The position numbers and the translations under genes are program-made. Under the pieces are notes generated by a model. It did no database searches. It saw only the letters and a list, made by a program, of their open reading frames with translations, and had not been told where the DNA came from. A stretch of DNA of 32,929 nt from JAADHX01 sp964569385 (lineage in GTDB: Bacteria > Actinomycetota > Acidimicrobiia > Acidimicrobiales > Poriferisodalaceae): NCBI GenBank assembly GCA_964569385.1, contig CAZMUM010000048.1:1-32929 (forward strand), in the 5' to 3' direction. The stretch's first letter is position 1, and each line of letters begins with the position of its first letter. Shown piece by piece: positions 8,256-17,961 of this stretch.

Positions 8256-10053
8256 CTCGCGTTGCCTCCCGATTAGCAAGCCCCTGAACTAGCTCCCAGA
8301 GATCGGCGAAGCCTTCAGGCAGGGCATCGTCGCGGGCGAGAGACCGAACCAGCGCATCGAGACCTAGTAGTTTCGACGGGTCACGGCGCATCGATTTGAC
8401 GAGTTTCTCAAGCACGGGAAGACCAGCGACATGGCCGGTAATCGACGTGGTTGCGAATGCGTCGCTGAGGCTGTGTGCATCCATCGACGTCGGATCGTCG
8501 CCCAGTATCGCTAACAGGTAACGAAAGAAGCGCTCGGCGTTCCCGATCAGGGAGCGCATCAGCGCAGCATCGCGATCTTCGGGAACGCCGCTTAGTTCAA
8601 CGGGCGCGACGAATCGAGACTCGAGATCGGCTTCCTGGTCAACTACCTCCCACGCAAGGAAGCCGCTTAGGGCTTCAAGCGTCGTCTCGAAGCGCGCCTG
8701 GAGCGGCTCACCTGATGGCACCCAGCGTCGATTGCCAGCGGTGGAAAGAGGCCAACAACTGACCGAAACGCCATCAGGCGCATCGACGATTTCAGCGGTT
8801 CTGTATGTGATGGCCCAGTCCTGACCAGACGGCTCAACAGTCCCGCTGACGGTTAGGCGGCCAATGGTGCGCCTCACCTGGTCTACGCGATTGGCGGCCG
8901 TCTCTTCGTCCGTGCCGTCATCGTCTGCGGGGTTGTACGGCAAGAACAGTTGCCTCATCCCGATCTCGTCGGAAGTCACTTCGAGCATACGGTCGATGCC
9001 TAGTCGTGACTTCAACCCTCGGAGCTCGACCAAAACCTCAACGTTGCTGCCAAATGCAGCTCCTGTTGCATTGGCTGAACCGCAGAACACGAGTGCTTCG
9101 TTTCCATGCTCGAACATGAACAGTTTTGCGTGGAGACCGACCAGTGACCGGCCCGGGTCTTGGTCGGATCGCTTGGAGTCGTCGTCGCCCTCTACTCCAC
9201 TTCCGTCATCAAATGCGAGCAGTTGTCCGACCTTGCCGAGGGACACAGGGTCGAGCTGGTCCATCGTTTCTGGACGACTGACGAGTTCATCGACGCCCTT
9301 GGGAAGCACTCGCCGGAAGAAGTCGTCCGACACAAAGGGGGAAATGACGAGCGACCGGTCGGATTTGTTCGGGAAGGGAGTGGGCTCGTTGGCGCTGAAC
9401 CCGAGGACGTGGAACGAGAGAGCGGCGACACCCTCTGGAGCGGCGAACTTAGCGGTTCGAAGCTCGCCCGCCAGCAACTCGACACGCGCCACATGCGACG
9501 GAGCCGTCTCACCTAGCGTCTGATCTAGAAGCCCTTCGAACAGATCAGCACAGCCATCGATCTGAACCCCCGCTGTGCTACTGGTTTGGTCGAGCCGCAG
9601 CACGGTATCCCAGCTGGTGTCGAAGGTTAAGTTCCGGCTAGCGCACAGAACCCGCAGCTGAAATGCTGGCGCTGGGCCAACAGTCTTGTATCGCAGCACC
9701 CAGATCTTTGGGTGAACAACGCCTCCTCGGGGCGCGGTCACCGGGACTACGACTGATTCGAGGAACGAGAAGACTCGTCTTGATGGCGGGAGGGAAATCT
9801 CGCCAGCTTGACTGAAGACGGTGAGCTTGTGGGCGTGAGATCTTATGGCGTGAAGCAGCTCAACCGGCTCAGTCGTGTGATCCTTAGCGGCATCGGCATC
9901 TTGGGAAGGCGCGGCCATGGCAAAGGCGGCTGGCGCGGCCAAAAGGGCACGAAGGTCAAGCGTGAAAGTAACGGCCACGGCTTGGTCGAATTGCATTCCG
10001 GCCGGTGGGCGCATGGCGTCAATAAGCGTGAGACGGTTACCAGGCGCAAGCAT
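8245..10053 (-). CDS. Phospholipase D-family protein with two HxK motifs (putative nuclease)
   Basis: The open frame begins at 10098, but ATG 10053 overlaps the DUF6361 stop as TGATG. GAGG lies upstream, so I start there (602 aa, MLAPGN). Two PLD-type active-site halves are visible. The first is HPK at residues 114-116 with CASRNLT at about 137-143. The second is HAK at 308-310 with CGSANAT at about 324-330. PLD-family nucleases use the two histidines in one active site, so one chain could be active alone. The Asp of the classical HKD motif is not obvious in either half. The C-terminal third has no recognised domain. Coupling to DUF6361 upstream and the SNF2 helicase downstream suggests a nuclease-translocase complex. 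Confidence 0.8.
   Translation of the reverse strand: MLAPGNRLTLIDAMRPPAGMQFDQAVAVTFTLDLRALLAAPAAFAMAAPSQDADAAKDHTTEPVELLHAIRSHAHKLTVFSQAGEISLPPSRRVFSFLESVVVPVTAPRGGVVHPKIWVLRYKTVGPAPAFQLRVLCASRNLTFDTSWDTVLRLDQTSSTAGVQIDGCADLFEGLLDQTLGETAPSHVARVELLAGELRTAKFAAPEGVAALSFHVLGFSANEPTPFPNKSDRSLVISPFVSDDFFRRVLPKGVDELVSRPETMDQLDPVSLGKVGQLLAFDDGSGVEGDDDSKRSDQDPGRSLVGLHAKLFMFEHGNEALVFCGSANATGAAFGSNVEVLVELRGLKSRLGIDRMLEVTSDEIGMRQLFLPYNPADDDGTDEETAANRVDQVRRTIGRLTVSGTVEPSGQDWAITYRTAEIVDAPDGVSVSCWPLSTAGNRRWVPSGEPLQARFETTLEALSGFLAWEVVDQEADLESRFVAPVELSGVPEDRDAALMRSLIGNAERFFRYLLAILGDDPTSMDAHSLSDAFATTSITGHVAGLPVLEKLVKSMRRDPSKLLGLDALVRSLARDDALPEGFADLWELVQGLANREATRDER
8265..8270 (-). promoter_or_regulatory. Ribosome binding site fixing the helicase start
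   Basis: GGGAGG on the minus strand lies nine bases before ATG 8255 and inside the end of the PLD gene. It favours MSDNKG over the upstream in-frame start at 8279. Confidence 0.6.
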
Positions 10054-11300
10054 CAGGAAGCCTCGACTTTGCCGAGATCTTCGAGTAAGACGCGACATGT
10101 CGGCCAGCGAAAGGTAAGCCGACCGCCGAGCACCTCACCGTTCCAACTCTCGATACCTGACCGTGGCCCCAGTCGAGCACGGGAGCTTTTGAGTTTGATC
10201 TCACGGTCCTTAATCACCGATCGCACATAAGCGTTGTCGGCAAATCCATCGGGATCGCCCACTGCCTGACCAACGATCGTGTTCACAAATCGACGCGTTG
10301 TCTCCGGAATGCCGCGGTCCTCGCCAACATTCGACCAGAACGCCGGCATTTCTTGCGACCAACTATCGATACGAGCGGCGCTCGAGCGAATTTCACCCGC
10401 CCAGTCGTCGATCGCAGCCCGCAGGCTTGCTTGCAACGACGTTGTGTCCCACATGAGTTCTGTAGATGCTCGTTCGGCGACGAGAAGGTTGTAGACCCAT
10501 TGAGCCCCGACGACGACTTCGGAAACACATCTGGCGTGGTAGACCACGCGTGCCGTTTCCGGGCTCAGACGAGACTGGTCGAGGTGCCAGGGAAGTTCGG
10601 CTTCAGCTGCCTCAGCAGGAAACCGTGTTGCGGCAGCCAATAGCGAGGCCGGATGATTGAGCCTTATCTGGTCGCCGATGAACAGCGCTTCACTGGCGGT
10701 GAGGTCGAAGTTGGTTTCTGTGTCGAGGAAGCCGTCGGGTGCTGGTGGAATGGCCGCCCAGACCGCGCCTGTTTGGTCGAGCGCCGAGCCATCATCGTCG
10801 CGCGCTACGTGGGCCGATGAGAGAACGGCGAAGTTACGTCCGAATTCGGCAATCGACATGTCGACTCGGCAGATTCCCCAGCTCCGTAGGCCACCCCAGT
10901 AGGCCTCGCTCGGCATGCGACTGAGCTCGATGCCGGCGGTATATCCCTGGACTCCCTTGCCAGGGCCGACGTTTCTCAACAGATCGATCAGCTTGGCCTC
11001 AGTCGATCGTAGTTTCGCTTGAAACTGAGCCGGTCTTACTCCCTCATCGCCTAGCCGCCGAAAGATCCACGGCAAGAACAGGAAGTACCTAAGCCTCGTT
11101 TGGATGGTGGATACTCCAGGAGCTAACTGCTCGGAGAAGGCATCTCGCACCGAACCTAGACCGAGCGGGTCGAGTGTGCCTGGTTCTTCAAACGCACGCA
11201 GCAACGTTCCGACTCTCTCGGAAGCAGCGGCATCGAAGTCAAGCCACCCAAGCGTTGAGTGCGGCGCATAGTCGAGCGACGTTGTTGGTGCGTGACTCAT
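10053..11300 (-). CDS. DUF6361 family protein
   Basis: This 415-aa protein begins with the block I associate with DUF6361: LGWLDFD, then LDPLGLGSVRDAFSEQLAPG, then STIQTRLRYFLFLPWIFRRL (residues about 17-82). The rest is helical and without a catalytic motif I can identify. The family has no established biochemical function; it recurs beside PLD-type and helicase genes, so it may be a structural or sensor subunit. The gene starts 13 bp after the TM0106-type nuclease-helicase stop (11314), and its TGA overlaps the PLD gene ATG as TGATG. The four genes therefore look like one operon. Confidence 0.8.
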   Translation of the reverse strand: MSHAPTTSLDYAPHSTLGWLDFDAAASERVGTLLRAFEEPGTLDPLGLGSVRDAFSEQLAPGVSTIQTRLRYFLFLPWIFRRLGDEGVRPAQFQAKLRSTEAKLIDLLRNVGPGKGVQGYTAGIELSRMPSEAYWGGLRSWGICRVDMSIAEFGRNFAVLSSAHVARDDDGSALDQTGAVWAAIPPAPDGFLDTETNFDLTASEALFIGDQIRLNHPASLLAAATRFPAEAAEAELPWHLDQSRLSPETARVVYHARCVSEVVVGAQWVYNLLVAERASTELMWDTTSLQASLRAAIDDWAGEIRSSAARIDSWSQEMPAFWSNVGEDRGIPETTRRFVNTIVGQAVGDPDGFADNAYVRSVIKDREIKLKSSRARLGPRSGIESWNGEVLGGRLTFRWPTCRVLLEDLGKVEAS

Positions 11301-11313
11301 GCCGAGGGCCTAA

Positions 11314-14300
11314 TCATCTGACTCTGGTTTCGCTGTACTCGACGAAGGCACAAAGTGTCGAGATGAGGCGAATGTCGTCCACAGAGTTACCTCGGGTGTT
11401 GAGGAGCTCCTCGGTGCAGACGAGATAGGCAAGGCACCGGGCCCTGCTGATGGCCACGTTCAAGCGGTGCCGCGAGAATAGGAATCCGGCGCCTCGAGGC
11501 ATGTCAGCGGCGCTCGACGAAGTCATCGCGAAGAACACAACCGGCGCTTCGCGACCTTGGAACCGATCGACCGTCCCAACCTCAACGCCGCGGGTAACAG
11601 GGTCTGCGTCGAGCGCAGTTCGCAAGCACTGAACTTGGTCGTTGTACGGGGCCACCACCATGAAGTCTCGTACTCCAAGCGCGCGGACTACCCCGCTCAG
11701 GTCAGTCCACGCGGTCCCGATGAGACGGCCAATTTCGGCGCTAACAATCACCGCCTCTTCCAGACTTTCGGTGGCGCACCCCTCGTGCTCGGCTCGCAGC
11801 CACCGTAAGCCGGTGCCGAATTCGGTGGTCTGGTTCGCACAGTCGCTATGGCTGTTTAGGCGGCCTTCGTAGATCTGCTCGGAAATGAACGTGCACACGT
11901 CGGGGTGCATTCTCCGGGTTTCGGCGAGAAAGACGCCGCGGTTTGGCGGGATCGTGACGTGCTCGCCAAGAATGTGTCCGAGCACACTCGCCCCGCCACC
12001 ACCTGGATGCGAGGCCTGCGATACCTGCGGCAGTTGCAGAGGGTCGCCAAGCAGAATGAGATTGCGAGCTGACCGAGATGCCGCCAAGGCATCGGCCAGT
12101 GCCAACTGCCCAGCTTCGTCGACCACCAGGAAGTCGACGGGTTCATCGTTTAGGTCCTTGCCCGCGAAAAGCCAGGTGGTGCCAGCCACCAGGTTGTACT
12201 TCGAGCGTGCAGCCGCAGGGTTGGTGCCGACGTATTTCACGCCGGGAAGCCCGCCTTCTTCGGGCTTATGGTCACGGCGGACCGCTACAAGCCGGTGAGA
12301 GTCCCCGTTCTGTTCGAATACGGAAACTACCTCGGTGAGCAGATTGTCGATCGCAGAGTGACTGAATGCCGCGATCCCAACTCGATTTCCAGCCGTAATG
12401 AGCGCGTGCACCATGCGGGCGCCGCTGTAGGTCTTGCCTGTGCCCGGCGGTCCCTGAACGGCCACATAGCTGTGGTCGAGGTGTCGGACCCAATCGTTCA
12501 TTTCGGCTAGAGAGTCAGGCAGGTCTGGCCCCTCTGGGCCTCGGTCAGCAACGAACGCTGGTTCATCACGGCGTAGCAAAGCCAGAGACACCTCGTTGGG
12601 TTGACCGTGAATTTCTGGATCCAGCAGGCGGTCAGCTAGCTCGTTGAGCGCTTCGGGTTTGGGGTTCGGGGAAACCCAGTCGGTGAACACCACCGCTGTC
12701 GGTACCGAGCCTCGTTCCTGGGCGACTTCGTTCCACATCAGGTCGAGAGTGCGGTCGGTCCGACTAAACCCCGAGACCGAGCCATAAACAATTTCGCCTT
12801 CGGCTGTGCGAAACATCAGGCCGTCCGATGGCGCTTCCTCATCCTCGACCCCCGACACTTCTTGTGGTGGCCACACGAACCGCATCGCCGGGATCTTTAG
12901 AAGTTGGCCCTTCTTTCCGAAGCGATCCACCGAGCCCACGCATGTCATTCCCGCTATGTAGTCGGGATGGCTCAGTAGATCCAAGGAGTCCAGTTCGAGA
13001 CCAGCCAACTTCGGAGCCACGTTGGCGGCGTATTCCCGCCTCCAATACCCGAGCACCTCCCCCATCAAACGCTCGGGTGTTCCTTCATCGAAGCCGAGTA
13101 GCCGGGCGACCTTCTCGTCGAGTTCGGCAGTGTCGCCTTCGGGCTCCACGATCGCTGGCCTCCAGGTCGTGTCGGCGGGGCGCTGATCGATCAGCCAGTC
13201 CCTGAGTGCCCGCGTGGCCCGAACATCGTCCTCGTTGTACGCCGCGATAGCGCGCAGGTTCGCCTTGTCGCCGCTGCTCATGAACGCCTCGTACTCGACC
13301 ACGGCCCCGGCACCTTGGTCGATGTCGTGGCCGCGCTCGTAACTCGTGAGCCGCTCGAGATGTTTCAGCCCATACGACTCGGTTCCCACCTGCATGGCGT
13401 TCTTAGCGATCATGTACAGGTCGACAAATGCCCCAGTTTCGACGAGTTGTGCAAGCTCGATGATGCGCACACCATGTTCGAGAGTCAGAGCCTCGAGAGC
13501 AGATCGTTCGGTGTGGTTGTAGTGGTAGACGTGCATGTCTGGATGCCTAACCCGCCGACTCGCGATGTAATCGACCAAGGATGCTGTCGCTATTGCCTCT
13601 TCGGGTTTGTCATGGGCCCAGAATTCGACAAACCTCCATTCGCCATCTTCTTTGGCTATGAGGCCAAACAAAAAGAACAGGCCGGTAGCTGCCGTCCAGA
13701 ACGGATGGCCTTCAAAGTCGAGGAAGATGTCTCCTTCGTCGGGTTCTGGCAGCGACTCGAACCCTCTGCCCCATGCCGACTCATCAATAGGGTCAATCAA
13801 ACGAAAGGGCGGAGGCTCGTCGGGCGTGCCTCGCGCCTCAACCTGAAGTGACGCTTGTTGTACAACTCGACGTAGTCGCTCGGCGGCAAACTCGTCTACC
13901 TCACGTGGGCCCGATGCAAGTTGTTCCATCGTGGCGACCTCGGCATCTTCGAGCTTCGCCCGATCGGCTGATCCGAGGCCGGCAACGAATACAAGCGAGT
14001 CGTTCTCCCGCCATTCCGTATCGCACACACCCGCGAATTCGCAGAACGCACAGTGGGTACAGGGTTCGGGACGAGTGTCGTGCGGCTCGGCGTCAAGATT
14101 CAACAGGTCTCTCAGCTGCGACCGAAGACGGCGCCAATACGGGGCGAAATCGTCGGTGCGCAGGGTCTCGATCTGGCCTGAGCCGAGCCAAAGGTGCATG
14201 TTGGACGGCCGGTGACCAGTAGCGGCCGCAATAGCATCAGCGTAGAAACAGAGCTGAAGAACGTGGCCAGGTTTGGCTTCGGCCCGGGCCAACTTGGCGT

Positions 14301-14709
14301 CGACAGGTTCGTAAACCACATCGCCCTCATCGTCGAGCGTACGAACCAAGAAGTCAGCGATGCCACGAATGCCGTCGTGAATGAACGGCATCTGAAAGAC
14401 AATGTCGTGAGTGCCGTCCAACGGGTTCCCGACTCGCTCGACCCAATCGGCGAACGACTCGAACCGCACACGTTGCGGAACCTCGAGAACGCTCAGGCCC
14501 TGGGCCCGGTACCCGGCGAGACAATCGGCTTCGTGCTGCTGCCCCTTGTCGAGCAACATCTGGGCCATTTCCCCGAAGCCGCCTCGTTCAAACTTGAGCG
14601 AGCCCTCTTCAACGCGATGTTTCAGCGTCAGATAGTGAGCGCAATCGAGCCACGCCGTGATCTTCGATGGTGTTAGCAGCCGACCCGTCAATGCAATTCC
14701 TTCGTTCAC
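11314..14709 (-). CDS. TM0106-type RecB-like nuclease fused to an SF1 (DNA2/UPF1-like) helicase
   Basis: This is a 1131-aa multidomain protein. Residues 10-235 form a RecB/Cas4-like nuclease. D119 in GIAD, then YEPVDAK at about 133-139, supply PD-(D/E)xK residues. Cys23 together with the cluster C217/C220/C223/C229 suggests an iron-sulfur cluster. At about 325-355 an IFLDFEGHPFW block resembles the RNase H-like segment of TM0106 proteins. The C-terminal half is an SF1 helicase: GPPGTGKT at about 752, VDEAGQ at about 862, then a Q-D-P-Q loop, and a C-terminal GTVDRFQGRE with RLNVAISRAR. It probably unwinds and degrades DNA. GTG 14709 gives this length, but TTG 14691 lies six bases after a GAAGGA ribosome site and may be the true start. 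Confidence 0.85.
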   Translation of the reverse strand: MNEGIALTGRLLTPSKITAWLDCAHYLTLKHRVEEGSLKFERGGFGEMAQMLLDKGQQHEADCLAGYRAQGLSVLEVPQRVRFESFADWVERVGNPLDGTHDIVFQMPFIHDGIRGIADFLVRTLDDEGDVVYEPVDAKLARAEAKPGHVLQLCFYADAIAAATGHRPSNMHLWLGSGQIETLRTDDFAPYWRRLRSQLRDLLNLDAEPHDTRPEPCTHCAFCEFAGVCDTEWRENDSLVFVAGLGSADRAKLEDAEVATMEQLASGPREVDEFAAERLRRVVQQASLQVEARGTPDEPPPFRLIDPIDESAWGRGFESLPEPDEGDIFLDFEGHPFWTAATGLFFLFGLIAKEDGEWRFVEFWAHDKPEEAIATASLVDYIASRRVRHPDMHVYHYNHTERSALEALTLEHGVRIIELAQLVETGAFVDLYMIAKNAMQVGTESYGLKHLERLTSYERGHDIDQGAGAVVEYEAFMSSGDKANLRAIAAYNEDDVRATRALRDWLIDQRPADTTWRPAIVEPEGDTAELDEKVARLLGFDEGTPERLMGEVLGYWRREYAANVAPKLAGLELDSLDLLSHPDYIAGMTCVGSVDRFGKKGQLLKIPAMRFVWPPQEVSGVEDEEAPSDGLMFRTAEGEIVYGSVSGFSRTDRTLDLMWNEVAQERGSVPTAVVFTDWVSPNPKPEALNELADRLLDPEIHGQPNEVSLALLRRDEPAFVADRGPEGPDLPDSLAEMNDWVRHLDHSYVAVQGPPGTGKTYSGARMVHALITAGNRVGIAAFSHSAIDNLLTEVVSVFEQNGDSHRLVAVRRDHKPEEGGLPGVKYVGTNPAAARSKYNLVAGTTWLFAGKDLNDEPVDFLVVDEAGQLALADALAASRSARNLILLGDPLQLPQVSQASHPGGGGASVLGHILGEHVTIPPNRGVFLAETRRMHPDVCTFISEQIYEGRLNSHSDCANQTTEFGTGLRWLRAEHEGCATESLEEAVIVSAEIGRLIGTAWTDLSGVVRALGVRDFMVVAPYNDQVQCLRTALDADPVTRGVEVGTVDRFQGREAPVVFFAMTSSSAADMPRGAGFLFSRHRLNVAISRARCLAYLVCTEELLNTRGNSVDDIRLISTLCAFVEYSETRVR

Positions 14710-14714
14710 CCAAC

Positions 14715-14736
14715 ACCCACATCATGCAACGTGGGT
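14715..14736. other. ACCCAC/GTGGGT inverted repeat in the leader of the TM0106-type gene
   Basis: A 6-bp inverted repeat with a 10-base loop ends six bases before GTG 14709. In the mRNA it would block access to that GTG but leave the GAAGGA before TTG 14691 free. It therefore slightly favours the TTG start. It could also be an operator. Confidence 0.3.
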
Positions 14737-14810
14737 GGGACATGCAAGAACGCAGGCTGGCCGCGGTCCCAGCTCAATAGGTCCGCGATGCGAAGGCGGC
14801 GAGTCTGCCC

Positions 14811-14840
14811 AACTTACAAATAGCCCGCCTCGCTTCCCAA
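14811..14840 (-). promoter_or_regulatory. Possible promoter for the TM0106/DUF6361/PLD/helicase operon
   Basis: On the minus strand TTGGGA (14835-14840) and TAAGTT (14811-14816) are separated by 18 bp. Transcription would start near 14804, leaving a leader of about 95 bases. The -35 matches the consensus only partly, so confidence is low. Confidence 0.3.
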
Positions 14841-14850
14841 CCAGACCAAA

Positions 14851-14862
14851 CCCGCTGGCGGG
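14851..14862 (-). terminator. Weak terminator-like hairpin after res
   Basis: CCCGCCAGCGGG on the minus strand forms a short GC stem followed by GTTTGGTCTGGTT, which is only moderately T-rich. It lies about 20 bases downstream of the Res stop. It may partly separate the restriction operon from the next one, but it is not strong. Confidence 0.3.
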
Positions 14863-14882
14863 AGATCAGGAGGCGACCTGCT

Positions 14883-17800
14883 CTATCCGACGAGCCCCCT
14901 CAACGTTGAGTAATCAGTCACTACGTCATAGCGCACCGCACGCCCGTTCTTCTCGCTCAGCGAGGCAAAGAACTTACGAGCGCAGTCGATCTTGGCCTGC
15001 TCAACTCCTCTGAGCTGCATGGACGACAGCGAGCCCTTGGTCTCTGCCACGAAGTAAACGTGCTTGACCGAGCCCTCTTGAAACGCGATGGCCCAGTCAG
15101 GGTTGTAATTGCCCACGGGCGTCGGAATGAAAAACCCGCTAGGGAGCTTGGCGTATACGACAACCTCGCTGCTGGTGTCCAGTTCAGTGACGAAGTCGCG
15201 CTCTACCTTCGAGTCAGTGACCACATAGTCATAGATGTGCTTGGTGAGCCTGGCACCTGCCCGAGTGAAGTCTTGCTTAGTTTGGTTGTCGGTGAAGATG
15301 GCCGTGTCATACCGTTGTGCGAGCGTGTCGTAAGTCAGGTGTTCGACAATGACGCTCGCCTTCTGCTCATTGATGAGGCGTGCGGTTTCAGTGATGAACT
15401 GTTCCGGGTTCTGTCGGTACTTCTTGAACGTTCCAGGTTGTACGCCTTGCAAGATGTCACTTGCCGTACGCCGGATGAGGCAAGTCTTCTCCGTGATCTC
15501 GCCGAGAAGATCGTACTTCACCTGTGAGGAGGCCGAGGCAGATTCACTATGCGTCGTGGTGTTACTGACTGTGAATGTCGTGCCCTTCGCCATGCTGTCC
15601 GCGTCGGCCACAGCGTTCTGCTGGCCAACCTGGACGACATACTGCAGTGACACAACGTGCAGTTGCTTGTCGAGAGCCTCGATGCACTTCGCGATCAGCT
15701 CGCGAGAGTCGAATTCAACCTGGTAGACGGCCTTGTGATTGATCCGGCGCCACAACTCCTGGAACTCCTTCTTGCCGAAGTTGGCCGCGTTGAGGGGAAT
15801 CCGCTTTGGCTTTCGGCCGTCGGCAGGGAGTGGGATATCGATGTGAAGGGAGTCGACGAGCGCTGCGACCTGCGGAGCGAAACTGTCTAGCCCTGGCGGC
15901 AGTGGTGGAATGTCAGCCTTGTCGAGGTCGAGCCACTCGTCGGTGAGGTGCTGTTCGTAGTCAATGAACCCTTGCATGGTAAGCCAGTGCTGCAACTGCT
16001 GAGCCTGGTCGAGCGTGAGTGTCAGTTCTTGCCCGTCCTCTCGCTTGAGCACCTTGCCCGCAAAGAAACCAGCACTCGCCTTGCGGGGCCGCGCTGCGAG
16101 CGATTCGGCAATTTCTTTCTGCAGCCCGGTCACGAATTCGGTGTAGGACTCGTCAGTTACGACCGTTAGCTCATTAATGTCGTGGACCGTGGCGGGGTTG
16201 TCCATTCGCTCGCCGTTCTGATCGACGGCAATGCGGAGGCCGCGGCCGATCTCCTGGCGGCGCGAGACGGTGTTGTCGCTCTTCTTGAGCATGCCCATCG
16301 CGAACACGTTGGGGTTGTCCCACCCCTCGCGGAGTGCGGAATGGGAAAAGATGAACCGCACCGGCTCGTCGAGGGACAACAAACCTTCCTTGTTCTTTAG
16401 GATCAAGTCGTAGGCGCTGGCGTCGGAGGAATGTCCCTTGTCGTCGCCCCGGGCCGAGGTCTTCGGGTCGACGAAATGCTTGGTCTTCTTGTCGATGGAG
16501 AAGTATCCCTCGTGCACGTCACGCACCTCATCGCGCTGTAGATACTCCTGATAGGCAACCGTCGCATTGTCGAGCGCAAGCTCACCCAGCAGCTCACTCA
16601 CCAAGGAGACATACTCCTCCTCGAAGACGCGCGCATAGTCGCCGAGCGTATCGTCGCGGTCATAGTCGCGATACTTGGCCACCTCGTCGATGAAGAACAG
16701 TGACAGCACCTTGATGTCCTGCGAAAACAGCTCGCGCTCTTTGTCCAGGTGAGCTCGGATCACCTCCCGGATCTGGATACGCCGCTTCGACTCCTCGGTG
16801 ACATCGCGGTCGGCGAGTTGCCCAGCAGCGACGACATCACCGTTGCTCAGTTCAATCACGTCCCGATTGGCATCAACCTCGGTGACGAACAAGCCTTTGT
16901 AGGCCTCGATACCACCTGAGAGGGCGTGCAGGTTCGTCCCCACATCGAGGCGTTTGACTTGTCGTTTGATCGGCCCAGCTTTCGTCTGCACCTCAATCTC
17001 GACCCGCGCTCGCGGCTTCGCCCCCTTGGCGATCTCGATGGCTTCGACATAGAGATAGGCAGTGGTGCCCGCCAGACCTTTGACGGTGATTCCGCGAACC
17101 GCAATCTTCTTGACGAGTCTTTGGTTGTAGGCATCCACGGCATCAAGCCTGTGGATTTTGTTGTGCTCGACTTTGTGCGTGGCTGAGTAGCGCAGAATCA
17201 TTAGCGCGTTGAAGTTTGATAGAGCCTCAAGCGACTTCGCGGCGCCAATCTTCTGTGGCTCGTCAATGATCACAATCGGGCGGTTGGCGCTGATTACGTC
17301 AATCGGCTTTCGGGACTGGAAGTCGTCGAGCTCGTCGTAGATCCGGCGGTTGTCCTTGCTGGTGGAGCGGAACGCCTGAATGTTGATGATCATCACCTGC
17401 ACACCAGCGTCCGAACTGAAGCGCTCCAGCTCGTGGAGTTGAGATGAGTTGTAGATGAACGATCGTGGCTTGGTGCCGTAGATCTGTTGAAAGTGATCGG
17501 CGGTAATGTCGAACGACTTCTTCACGCCTTCTCGGATCGCGATGCTGGGCACGACGACGATGAACTTGCTCCAGCCGTAGCGTTTGTGCAGCTCCATCAT
17601 TGTCTTGATGTAGACGTAGGTCTTCCCGGTCCCCGTCTCCATCTCAACATCGAGGTTTGGTGCGCTCGACGCTGCTTTGCTGTGGACGATTTCCTTCGAT
17701 AGAAGCAGACCCTGACGGCGCTGCACCGCGTGGATGTTCTCCAGCAACTGCGGCTGGCTCACCGCGAACTCGGCATTCCGGAGCCCCGAGTCTGCCGTCT

Positions 17801-17957
17801 CGGAGATGGCAAGGGCCTGTTGGGCCGTCCTCGGCTGGTGACGGCCGGGGTCGATCCGGTAGGAGATTCCGTCGTGCTTGGGTTGGCCAGCGAAGCAGTC
17901 GACCACCGCGTCAACGGCGGCGGTCTGGTACTCCTGAATCTTGAACTGAAACCTCAT
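14883..17957 (-). CDS. res: Type III restriction endonuclease subunit Res
   Basis: This 1024-aa protein has the EcoP15I-like Res architecture. An SF2 helicase comes first: METGTGKT at residues 106-113, motif II DEPQ at 232-235, SATHK at about 259-263, then SHSALREGWDNPNVF and RRQEIGRGLRI. A C-terminal PD-(D/E)xK nuclease follows, with D954 in NPDW and E972-T-K974. Res cuts DNA when complexed with Mod and lacking host methylation, after ATP-dependent communication between sites. The ATG lies 4 bp after the Mod stop, as expected for a co-expressed mod-res pair. All key catalytic residues I looked for are present, so it is probably functional. Confidence 0.93.
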   Translation of the reverse strand: MRFQFKIQEYQTAAVDAVVDCFAGQPKHDGISYRIDPGRHQPRTAQQALAISETADSGLRNAEFAVSQPQLLENIHAVQRRQGLLLSKEIVHSKAASSAPNLDVEMETGTGKTYVYIKTMMELHKRYGWSKFIVVVPSIAIREGVKKSFDITADHFQQIYGTKPRSFIYNSSQLHELERFSSDAGVQVMIINIQAFRSTSKDNRRIYDELDDFQSRKPIDVISANRPIVIIDEPQKIGAAKSLEALSNFNALMILRYSATHKVEHNKIHRLDAVDAYNQRLVKKIAVRGITVKGLAGTTAYLYVEAIEIAKGAKPRARVEIEVQTKAGPIKRQVKRLDVGTNLHALSGGIEAYKGLFVTEVDANRDVIELSNGDVVAAGQLADRDVTEESKRRIQIREVIRAHLDKERELFSQDIKVLSLFFIDEVAKYRDYDRDDTLGDYARVFEEEYVSLVSELLGELALDNATVAYQEYLQRDEVRDVHEGYFSIDKKTKHFVDPKTSARGDDKGHSSDASAYDLILKNKEGLLSLDEPVRFIFSHSALREGWDNPNVFAMGMLKKSDNTVSRRQEIGRGLRIAVDQNGERMDNPATVHDINELTVVTDESYTEFVTGLQKEIAESLAARPRKASAGFFAGKVLKREDGQELTLTLDQAQQLQHWLTMQGFIDYEQHLTDEWLDLDKADIPPLPPGLDSFAPQVAALVDSLHIDIPLPADGRKPKRIPLNAANFGKKEFQELWRRINHKAVYQVEFDSRELIAKCIEALDKQLHVVSLQYVVQVGQQNAVADADSMAKGTTFTVSNTTTHSESASASSQVKYDLLGEITEKTCLIRRTASDILQGVQPGTFKKYRQNPEQFITETARLINEQKASVIVEHLTYDTLAQRYDTAIFTDNQTKQDFTRAGARLTKHIYDYVVTDSKVERDFVTELDTSSEVVVYAKLPSGFFIPTPVGNYNPDWAIAFQEGSVKHVYFVAETKGSLSSMQLRGVEQAKIDCARKFFASLSEKNGRAVRYDVVTDYSTLRGLVG

Positions 17958-17961
17958 CGGG

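Noticed and set aside
13315..13851. 178-codon plus-strand open frame
   Set aside because: Shadow of the TM0106-type nuclease-helicase gene, without ribosome site or domain.
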